NCBI GenBank assembly: GCA_022813625.1
Contig: JAKLMB010000020.1
Span: 558,001-622,000 of the forward strand
Source of the DNA: Aaosphaeria pasadenensis
Taxonomy: Eukaryota; Ascomycota; Dothideomycetes; Pleosporales
Direction of reading: 5' to 3'
DNA length: 64,000 nucleotides
Below the pieces are notes generated by a model. The model had not been told where the DNA came from. It saw nothing but the letters and a program-made list of their open reading frames with translations, and did not search any database. How positions within the stretch are numbered: the first letter of the stretch is position 1; each line of letters starts with the position of its first letter. Below are positions 53,978 through 64,000 of this stretch, piece after piece. A program made the translations under genes and the position numbers.

Positions 53978-56900
53978 CGTGTTTTTCTCCGCGAGGCCAG
54001 GCCCATTCCCCGGTCCTTGGAGACAATCATGTCAATAGATGTCGGTCTCGTGGATCCGATGAGAGGAGCGGTGGAGGGCCGATTGCGGGCCGTCGTTGCA
54101 GCTTGCGCAGGGAGGGTTTGCACGGATGAAGCAGGTAGGCAGGCAGGCATGTACGCTGAGTTGGGTACCGAGGGTACGAATGGCCGGTAGTTTCTGGGAA
54201 GAATGGATTACTTGGGATGTTCGTCCGAGGATATGTTTCGAGGATGTCGGAGAGTAGGGAATGCATTCCGGGATAGGTTGGTGATAGTGACGTGTTTGGA
54301 ACAGCCGTCGTGGACATGGCTCTGAGATTCGCACTGTTCAGGGGTCATGATTCTTTCTCATACCTGACAAATCCACGGAGTTAGGATCTCTTGATCAGGG
54401 CGAGAGCTTTGAGTTTCTAGATCCTACGTAGTAGTGGTGATCTCCATGCTGCGGCAGTGTACGGTAGATACCCAGGCTGGCGCAAGCAGAAAGGAGTCGG
54501 CGGAAAGAATATACTGGATACAGACCTTGGAGGCATCGCACAAACAATGCTCCGCATGTGCAGTCATATCAAATGTACAAGCAGTTTAATCTCCCGAAAC
54601 GGCACCGCATCGATGCTCCAACGACATATGCTCAGACCTTTAATTCCCCGGAAGACAACACGTAGTGAAAAGGGGAAGATGGTAAGGAGAAGTTCTTGAG
54701 CATCAACAATCGTTCCCAAAATATTCTCCAAAGTATTTGGTATAGCGACAAAAATTGGTACTATTTTATCGACATGGCTCTAAACATGTAAGTGGACGTT
54801 GTAGGTCGATGGTATAAATCACGAAATAATTCCCCACAGTATCTACAGGCATGGAGAAAAAAAAGCTTGATCCAACACACCCCTTCCACTGCCTTAACGC
54901 ACTACAACGCATCTACTTGTGAATATATCTTGTAAATTTAATGATATCTGTCTACGTTCAGCACACTATGTAGAAAAAATTACGGTCTCAAGCTCCAAGT
55001 TGATGAGGATACCCTCGGAGAGTGAAACTTGACTTCCGCCTTCTTCCGCCTACCCAGCGCATGCTTGCACAAGGTTCAATGACAATTCTTCGTCCATACG
55101 AGATATCTAGAGTATCACTCGGTATACTTACCAGTTCACTACTTCATCTACACCTTCGCATACGGCGGCAAATTCGCCCTCACGTATTTCAGAGGCGACA
55201 ACCTGGTATGTGCATCTTCACCATCATCATTAGCACGTCCACCAGCAGGCAGGATTCATGCTTGTTAGATGACCAAGAACTTTCTCATAGACCCCGTCGT
55301 CCCAACGATGCGGAGGATCTCGCGAGATAGCTCCGCCTCCGACTGATACTTCGGCGAAACTATTTCGAAAATCTTTCCGCGCCGCAAGCCAGCCAACAAC
55401 GCCCCCTAACTCTCATTCCATCTCATGATCATCAACCGATTATGATGGGGAACTAACGCTTGGCTTCTAGGGCGCTGTGATGTGATGGTGGTTACTTACT
55501 CACATACTTGACTTACGTCGAGAGGCTTGCTTGATCGTCTGTTGGATTGAGTTATTGGAATGGACTGGGCTTGAAATTGACTCGACTCGCGTTAGTCTAG
55601 CATAGTAGAAACGCCATTTCATGTCTATCTCTTACCGTGGTACGAGTTTGGCCCTGCCGCTTGATATGATCGACGGGGGCCATACTTGAACCAGACCGTG
55701 GCATTCACTCTTTCATCCATGTTGGTCGTTAGACACCAGCTAAACAACGTGAATAATGTGCTACTCCACAATTAAGGCTCCGCAGACTCCAGGGTCCCTT
55801 AGATATCGTGCCCCTTCGTTGCTTCTATTCTACTTTTCTAGACTTCGAATAACCAAAATACTCCACTAACGCAAGTGACTAAGTATTTACTGACTCTACA
55901 AGCATTGTATCTCTGTTCGTCCCAATAGATGGGGCGAAGGGATCCCTGCATTAATGTCCAAGTTCGCCGCTTTTTTTTGTGTTCCTTTGCGCTTGATGGC
56001 ACCGAGGGTCCGAGACCAGCGATGGTGCGTTGCGCCGCCGCCGTCGATCCGGCAATTGGACGAGAGAGGCGTCCCGTCGTCTTACACCGACATTCCTTCC
56101 TTCCTGAGTCGAATAACTTACCTTCAAGCAGTGTAGTTTAGTGGTCTGAGGCTTGAGTGAGTGCGGTGGCTGCGATGGGGAAGAAAGCGCCATTCCGGGT
56201 CGGTGGATGGGAGATTGTGCTATGCGGGCGTTTTGTGCGATTAATCAATCGTGCAATCAATCTGGGTGTGAGGAAATGAAATGGCAATCTACCGTGGACA
56301 GAGAAAGGGCGTAGTACGTAGTAGGAAATGATGATGATGAATACGAGTTATGATAATAATGATATTGCTGCATGTCAATTTGATATGAAACTCCAGGGTT
56401 TGTCGTTCGATTGCATGCTTGCAGTTCGAAACAGGGTGCAAATAATAGTAACTACATGATTGTTGGAACTTGGAGATTGGGATCCAATAATGCAAGCAGG
56501 TTTCAGGGTCATGTTATGGACACCTAGCGCTGGTTTGATTGACGGTGATGGAGACCCTGTGGTTGCCTTGAATCTGAGCATGGGGGCGGGGCGCCTGGCC
56601 TTATCCACATACCAGTATCATTGAACTCATTAAGCGGTAGAATCACGCAACGGGATGGAGACGGATGTGTTGTTCCCGTCAAAGGGAGGAGAATCCTTCG
56701 AGAACATACATTGTAAATGACTGATTGCTGGGATGGTTTGTTGTTAGATTGATTGGGTCTGTTGATCTGGAACCGTAGCATATGGAGATGATGATTGGAA
56801 GAAGGGTAATAGTCGTTACCTGGTAAGATGTACAAGTAAATCTACCTAAAATGTAGTTGTAGCACGAGTAGATGCAACATGATAGGCAGGCAACGGTAGG

Positions 56901-57000
56901 TTGTTGGTGTACATATTGTACGACTCAGGAGAAGAGGAGTCGTAGTCGTTCACGCCAGGCGGCCGCTAGGCGTCAGAAGGGAGGGGAGCGGAAGGGTCGG
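53978..57000. other. gene-poor stretch with one possible exon
   Basis: 3 kb with no supported gene. A protein-like segment at about 55100-55206 is described among the findings. 55340-56900 contains only short frames and homopolymer runs. Confidence 0.4.
55098..55206 (+). other. possible orphan exon or gene relic
   Basis: One frame reads YLPVHYFIYTFAYGGKF then ALTYFRGDNL, ending at a good donor (GTATGT). An acceptor TTGTTAG at 55264-55270 would continue with MTKNFLIDPVVPTMRR. No start codon is found in frame upstream. Not recognised. Confidence 0.25.
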
Positions 57001-60000
57001 TTTGGGCTGCCACGTGGTTGTTGGACCTGGGCGGGCCACGCGAGCTCTCGTGGTCCTGGTGGGCGTTTTTTTCTTCCTAATTTTTCCTTTTCTTCCTTAC
57101 ACGAGATTCTGCCCATGACTCGACAACCTTGCCTCTTTTCTTTCGTGTCTCTCTTTGACTATCTAGGTACTCCGTACCTCAACTTATCTAACCACCCTAG
57201 TCGTCGTGATATTGTGTCCATCTGAACTTTTGCCCACTTGGCGGTAACGATCCACGCCATAACTGACTACCTACCGGTACTCTACTGCGAGATGGATAGA
57301 TAGGAATAAGACGCCGGGCGCCGAATTTAGTATTATTGCGCCTTCCAATCTAACGCCCTCAATGTCGGTCTTCCAATATATGTCGGTGGATCTTCTTACG
57401 GCGCGCGCTGAACTATCGTGCACATTAGGTATGCATACCTAATGTCGTTATAAGATATTGTATCAGCGTGGCCTGATGAATGCAGCAACCCGGCCCAGGT
57501 CAGGTACCTTTCCTTGCCTAGGGTCAGCACGCGTTGAGGGCTAGCGATCATGCCCATCTGGTGAAACGCTGGCCGTGGCTCGCAGCATTTGCAGAACACA
57601 ACTACGCACGCCGGAGGACCAGACCAGTCGCCAGTCGCCAGTCGACCCCACCCATTAACAGTGTTCAATAATGGAGGACTTCTCCCCTGCGGATACCCGC
57701 CGTACAGTATAATAGGCTGTAACCGTTGGTACGGTATGGCTCTGGAGGCTAAGTGGCCTTTCAAGGCTACCTACATTACGAGTAATAACCAAACCATCGT
57801 CGCGACCAATTTACCTTAACTAGGCACTGTACGGGGTCTGTACCTGGTTGTTCAAGCAGGGCAAGCATGGCGGCGGGCGCCCGCCGTACGATTTCCCTTT
57901 TTCGCGGGAATCTCGGTTCGCCACATGACTGCCTCAACCATTCCGTTTTCTTCCACTTGATGCTATCCTGCAAACGGCCTTTGCTGCCCCATCGACCATC
58001 GGCTCTGCTTCACGACTGTGTTATGACGAAAGCCACGGCGCAGGGGTCTTGTCCCTTAGCGACGGCGAAGGGAAAGCCAGAAGGATGGGCTGGGCAAGGA
58101 CGAAATAGGGCGCGAGATTGGACTTTCGCCTTTGCCTGCCCTTGCTCCAACGAACGGACGTTGCTGCAATTACTATTTTCATCAACGATGGGGAAAAATA
58201 CGTCTGTGAATCTCGCCCTGGCCTAGGTTGGAAGAATGGAATTACTGGGAGGATGAGGGAAAAGGGGGGGCATTGTTCTGGTCCGAAGAGTTTCGGAACG
58301 CACCCACCACCTCTCCCCCCCCCTTTCCCATTCCTTACGTCTTGTCCTAAGATCTGACAGGAAGGGATGGGAAGAGGGGAATGAAGAGCAGAGCAGACGG
58401 AAAAAACGTGGGGGAAAAAAAGGCTAAACCCTTTTCCTCCGTAACACACATAACGCACACCATGCATCACACAAAAAAAATGCCACCTGGTCCCTCAAAT
58501 CCTCGTATTCGCACGTGTCGGACACGCACAACGCACGCTCGGAGATTTTTCCCTTCCCTCCCCCTCCCTTAATAATACAATATCACACAAAGCGAATCCT
58601 GTCGTGCGATTTGCAAAGCAGGCCGCCGTGGTACAGGCTTGTGTCATATTCTGTTGGGTCGGGAAGGCAGAGGTTTCGGGATTGGAGGAGAAACACGATG
58701 ACGACGAGATTGTGCGTGTGTGCATGGACGTTGAGAGAAAGTGAGGTGACGGTACGACGGTCTGTCTGCGCCGGTGCGGTTTTCTTGTCGCCTTCAAAGA
58801 GTCCAGAGTCCACGATCCAGACTGATGGGATCGGTGAAGGGTTACCTAGGAGTGTGCTCCGCGCCGCGCCGCGCGCGCACGTGTGTACTGCTCTGCTTTC
58901 CATGATGATTTGATTTTGACACGAAACGATACGCACAACCTTGTGGTGTCATTCGTTTGCAGGTCTCTCCTGGTTGCGGTGCACGATGCCTGGCGCACGT
59001 CGGACGATGAATGCTAAAATAAAACAGTGTGCACTGTGCAGGCGAGACATGATGCGAATTGATGAGAGCATTGATTATCTGGGCGACACGATTTGACACG
59101 CACAGAGCAAAGAGGCAGAAGGGCGGCCCATGGAGCGGAGTAATCTCCATAGTCTTTCGCGCCGGAAGCGGAAAGGATGAGATAGTTTTCCGTTCCCGAG
59201 AGGACGTGTGGAATCTCTTTCAACGCGCGTGAGTTAATGGGCGTCTTTCCCTGGGCCGGCCAGCCGCCGTCGCCGTGTTGAACGACAAAGTGCACTGCAC
59301 TACCCTAATATAGTGGTAGTTAGATTCGGTTCATTGTGTGTTTCGGGTACGCAGCCAGGCCAGGACAGGCAAGGGGAACAGTGTAGAGACTCTTACTAGA
59401 GAGAGAAAGAGAAGGTAGGTAAAGAAAAAAAAACGTGTCAGCCAGTCCAGACCAGAACGAGTTTGATACAACATCGTGTTTTTGAGTGGGGGGCCTTGCG
59501 TTGGCACAACACGTGGGAATGCGGCACATCATCCCAATGCCAATTGATCCCAACGTCCGTCTCCCAAAATCCCAGCTAAACCTCAGCGATCCTGTGAGAT
59601 CCCGTCCGCGCCGCACGACCTCTCTATTTGTTACGCTCTGTTGGTTCCATTTGCTCCGTTTCTTGCACTGTCTGTCGTTGTTTTATTTTTATTTTAATCA
59701 TCATCATCTTAGAGACACGCACAGAGACACGCAAAGAAAGATACACACATAGCAGACCCCAGCGTCACCTATCACGCACGTAGCTGTCTCCGTACCCATA
59801 CCCTCGTCTTTTCTTACCCCTTCAAGCGCCCCCCGCCGACCAAACGGACCCTCTCACCCGAAAAAGAAATAACGAAGATAATTACATGTAAAAGAGGAAA
59901 AAACCACGATGGCATGACTCGTGGTCTTCATGCGAGATGGGAAGTTAAAAAACACACGGACGCAAGAAAGTCATCAGAATCCCGAGAGTTCGTTTTCGCA
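57001..60000. other. gene-free stretch, regulatory-looking
   Basis: 3 kb of short frames, CCTTTTCTTCC-type pyrimidine tracts, a CAGTCGC triplicate near 57628-57648 and GTACTCCGTAC at 57167-57177. No gene supported. Confidence 0.45.
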
Positions 60001-60496
60001 TTGCTTTCCGCTAGTAAGTGAGGGAATGTGGTCTAACTTGAATGGGTATATCTTCGTATCGTGAACGGTACCTACACAGTATCTATTGCATAGTAGATGT
60101 AGATGTCGTAGAGAAAAAGAATGTGAATTATTATTTTACAATCAGTCGTTCATTACTACCCTTACTCAACAACCTACATCCTCTCCTCATTACCCGTACT
60201 GAACCCCCGCCAACAACCACTCTTACAGCAACAACAGGTAAACACATAGCTACATGCATCCACCCCCTGCCGGCCCAACCCGAGCAGCTGAGCAAAAGAC
60301 TCAACGAAACAAAGAAAACCCAAACCCAAAACCCGCAACATACCTACCTGTCAAACCGTTTTCCGTCCTTCCGTTCCCTCCGCCCCGCTTCCCGTGAGCA
60401 AGGGTGCAACGTGGGCTGCACGTGCGTTGCGTGCGTGGACGTGAAACAAGCAAACCTCACGAGATGTGGAGGTTTGTTGGGCGGAAAGGGACGTTT

Positions 60497-60525
60497 GGGT
60501 AGGGTGGGGCTGGGATGGGATGGGG
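60497..60525 (+). other. potential G-quadruplex
   Basis: Six runs of three or four G separated by loops of one or two bases (TA, T, CT, AT, AT) within 29 bases. Confidence 0.75.
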
Positions 60526-62534
60526 TGAGCTGAGATGGGATGGGATGAGCTGAGGAGGGGGGATGGAAGGGATGGAAGGGGGTTGTTATGTATGGATGTC
60601 CGGATGGGGGGTGCTGCGGGGAGAGGGGATGTTGGCCAGTGAGGTTGTACGGCAGCGTGTGTATGGGTGTGTCTGTATCTGTGTATGTATGTATGTATGT
60701 AGATGTGCGGAGTATATGCATGTGTTTTACCGCGTGTTTGTTTACTTGCTTGCTTCATTGTGATGCTAAATGTCCGGAAAGGTCTGGCGGGGTACTCCGT
60801 ACGGTGTACATCGCTGTTCATATCGATACTGCTTGTGACAGCGATGGGCTTCCGTGACATCTCCGTATGTATCTCTCTTTGATGCACGGCGGATGCAGTG
60901 CAAGTTTCCTTTCGGTAATTTTTATATCATATACGACATGAGCTTTTGTATATTACTTTATTCGGAAGTACACTCGTATTTCTCTCGTTACTATACGATT
61001 AGTTTCGATATTTGATATATCATGTATATATTAAAAAAGCACGTCTTCCATCTATCATGCAAAACTTTATTATGTGGAATTATCAATGTACATGCTGAAT
61101 ACTCTTCCATGTGATAAACTCTATCATAATTACTTGCATGCATGCATCCTCACCATTCTTCTCTTACCTACTATGCAGGCCTCACGTAAAGCGTAGATCC
61201 CCATCCATCCCTCACCGCGTGTGCACTAACTACATACACAACAATGGGAAACGCACATTCTTCCCCAGATCCGCACACAAACCCACAAGCATCTACCTAG
61301 ATAATCTAACCAGCGGTGAGGCTGTGCGAACGGATGTGATGTGATAGTTTCTTGTGTAGCCCGGTTTCGGTCGCCGCGCTTCCAGGGCAGGGAAATCTGA
61401 CAGCTTTACTACAAGTAACTACACAGTAAGTATTTCGAATGCGAGATGCGAGATGAGGCGAGCTGCTGCAGGCACGCGAGGCTAGCTGGAGAATAGACGT
61501 ACTTCCAAAATCGGAGGTAGGTAGATCGGAGTAGTGGTGTTGTGAGATGGAGAATTGCCTGGATGTGGTAATGTGGATGACGATGATGATGGTGGTGGTG
61601 GTTTGGGATGCTGGTAGGTGGCGGTTGATGATCGGCGGTGTCAACGTCGGCGTCGGTGTCGGCGTCGTCGGCGTCATATAGTATTATTGTATCTATTGGA
61701 TCTACGGCACGAGATATGTTGCATAATTTCCGCGCTGTGGATGATGCACATGGTATGAGTATGGATATTGTCATGGTTATACGGAGATGATGGCTTATGA
61801 ACGGAGATCACGTCGTGGTTGATTGTCATGATCAATGTGATCATTATGATCGTTGCGACTTCGACTATGATTGTCGCGGTCATTAATACAGGTACGTACA
61901 CGGAGTGGTACCAGTGCTTAGTGTACTCTGTGTAAGGATACAATAACTCAGTATCAGATACCTACCCGGTCGTAATTGTGTGTTATTGGTCGTGGTGGCT
62001 GTGATGGTGGGAATAACGGAAAAGGGTCTCGGACTATTTCCACGTTGGCGCTGGGTGCGTTCCCCGGGAAGAGTTGCAAGATGGAGGGGCGGGGAGGGGG
62101 GCAAATTGCAGAGGGGAGATGATCTGCTGCGATGCCTCGTGGCAGTTACGAGTTGTGTAACTTTAACTTTAGGGCACACCACCAGGGCATGATGCTTCCT
62201 TGTTTGACGGGCACGGCGTCGGTTTGGACCCGTAGTTCTTTGGTGTTGGGTGTTGGTGATGGTGATGGTGTATCGTGGTTCATTGATGGGAAGAGTATCC
62301 GTGATGGACCTACGGTAACCTCTAGCATTGTGCCTCTAGTGAGGCGGGAAGTGTAGTTGTAAGTACTCCGTAATCGTACAGTATCTTTCATAGTTGATCA
62401 TAAAGAATTAAGGGTCTGCATATCTGGTGGTAGAGTCTTTAATTGGTGGTGAGATTGGAGATATGGAGATGATCAGCCAGACAAGCAATCGTTCCAATCT
62501 TGGGGAAGAGACTGTTACTGCAAGTGCGGGTATC

Positions 62535-62640
62535 AGCAGATAGAGCTACAGCAACAGCTACAGCAACAGCTACAGCAACAGCTACAGCTACAGCTACAGC
62601 TAGGTACAGCTAGAGCTAGAGCTCCAGATAGCTACAGGCT
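62535..62640 (+). repeat. AGCTAC/AGCAAC minisatellite
   Basis: Alternating AGCTAC and AGCAAC hexamers, changing to pure AGCTAC and then imperfect AGCTAGAG units. Confidence 0.9.
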
Positions 62641-64000
62641 TCCACAAAGAAGGGCATACACCGACACATGGTGCATTAATTGTTGAATTGTGTAGGTACA
62701 CAAGTCAGAACACAGTCGACGGTACGGAATAGATAGCGAAGGCTCTCGGAATTGGTGGTTATAAGATGAGTGCAGGGGTGTTGCTCCGCGGAGAGTGAGA
62801 TTATGTAATTGGGCGGTCGGTGGCTCTGTGACTCTGTGTAACAGACAAGAGGGGAGGGGAGGGGCAGCTAATCCGGATTGGGCTTGGTGGATAAAGGGTA
62901 CAAGCACGATACGGATAGTTATCCTGAACTACGAGGTACCACTGACTAACTATTATTGTATTTGGCAATTATTGCGCAATGATTCTTCCACTCATCAATT
63001 GTTCAACAGCTGCAATTGCATAGATCATAGGTCTGGTAGGGGAGTGTTTGGGTGCGCATTCGATGAAACAAGACTGCGGAGATGGCGGCGTTGGCGGCGG
63101 CGTTTGCTGTTGGCGGCGTGGCCACATGGATGTTTGATGATGATGAGGATGGATGATGATGATGGCGGCGGCGGTGGTGAGCTGCAGGCTGCAGGTAAGC
63201 CCAGGCTAGGACTTTGCCAGGATGTCAGGATGTGCCAGGCCAGGGATATGCCATGATGCCCAGAGAGATGCCGGGATACCTCGTGGGCGCCTCCATGCGC
63301 CATCACAAGTAGAGTAACAAGAATATCTCCCTAGCAAGGGCCATCTCGACAAGGGCTGTCAGACAAGGTAGATCCTACACTCTACAGTCTGTAGTCTGTT
63401 CTGTACTCCGTACTGTACTTTTTTCATTCCATTCCATTACCCCCCCTCCTCCTCCTCCCTCCCCTCCACTCACCCCCCTCCGTATAACATACTCCGTACA
63501 CACCGAGAAAAGCTAGATACGAAGTACCCTGATCCCTCTCGTCATCACTGATTGGAGGCCACCATCGATGGGGTGGTCCATCGTTTAGTTCTCCTTTGTC
63601 ATCGCCAGGCTCGGTTTTAGTCCTGGGACCGGCGTTGCAGCGGCTGTCTGTTTTGGAAATATCTCTCGGTGCAAAGCCCTGGCCGTGTACGGTACGGTGG
63701 TGGTACCCAGCCAGAGAGAGTGTGTCTCTCTCTTTCTTATGTCTCTGTCTTGTGTCTCTGTTTCTGGGGATTCTTCTATCCTTCTTTCCGTCTTCCTCAG
63801 CGTGCTACAGCCCAGCTATTCCCGTGCGCCGTGCTCTGCGACCGATGATGGGAATCTATGTGAGTCTGTGTGAATCGGTGAGTGGACTCAGATTTGTACC
63901 CCTTCCCTTCTCTATGTATGTCCGGACCTCAACCTTGCCCTTGACCTCCAATCCATCCCCTGTCATGTCTGTCCTGTCCTGCCCTGTCTTGTCCTGTTCT

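Larger units (their letters stand above)
60001..64000. other. gene-free stretch rich in simple repeats, leader-like right end
   Basis: 4 kb. G-rich block at 60497-60525, GTAT repeats at 60685-60705, GTCGGC-type repeats at 61640-61676, an AGCTAC minisatellite at 62535-62640, GAT/GGC repeats at 63075-63175 and CT-rich tracts from 63420 to the end. GTACTCCGTAC-like elements occur at 60792, 62363, 63403 and 63490. The right end resembles the promoter and leader of a plus-strand gene outside the window. Confidence 0.45.

Noticed and set aside
60351..60887. 178-residue His/Pro/Thr-rich minus-strand frame
   Set aside because: Translation of the G-rich and GTAT simple repeats; no gene structure.
62535..62640. 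Hexamer array considered as a CRISPR-like or telomeric repeat
   Set aside because: No spacers, the unit is not a telomere repeat, and the organism is a fungus; it is a minisatellite.

Overview
The window reads as nuclear DNA of a filamentous ascomycete (Pezizomycotina). Genes are compact, with mostly 46-135 nt introns that start GT, end AG and carry CTAAC/CTGAC-like branch points. They include a Zn(II)2Cys6 regulator, a LaeA/UMTA-type methyltransferase and fungal forms of GET1, MIC12, Cwf18 and a vacuolar alkaline phosphatase. I cannot fix the class or genus from sequence alone. I found no ribosomal RNA, tRNA, transposon open reading frame or CRISPR array. All exon joins below were read by eye and have no transcript support.

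Layout, left to right. 1-1648 holds most of a vacuolar alkaline phosphatase (minus strand, running off the left edge). 3116-8818 is a small cluster: an FAD aromatic hydroxylase, an alpha/beta hydrolase and a Zn2Cys6 activator. 10.9-15.3 kb carries two genes of unknown function. 15.4-17.6 kb has a prenyltransferase-alpha-repeat protein and GET1 head to head. A 3.9 kb gene-free stretch precedes the LaeA-like methyltransferase (21.5-22.9 kb). 23.8-30.1 kb carries RNA-related genes: an R3H/SUZ protein, a CCHC zinc-knuckle/RS protein and the splicing factor Cwf18. Then come a PPR protein, a 903-residue unknown protein, MIC12, an S41-family peptidase with a likely GPI anchor, phosphopantothenoylcysteine decarboxylase and an aldo-keto reductase (to 45.2 kb). 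45.2-52 kb is a more variable stretch with orphan genes and several short tandem arrays. 52-64 kb is almost gene-free and rich in simple repeats; it ends in a pyrimidine-rich, leader-like sequence that may belong to a gene beyond the right edge.

The most unusual signal is in the zinc-knuckle gene. The only join that rebuilds the conserved CCHC knuckle removes an intron starting AT and ending AC (27844-27892), with otherwise ordinary fungal splice signals. Other points of interest: three unnamed proteins (at 14.3, 46.9 and 50.3 kb) share the same strand pattern; the 3' end of the decarboxylase gene has a decayed tandem copy; a 17 bp repeat occurs both upstream of and inside one orphan gene; and the core TACTCCGTA recurs in intergenic DNA.
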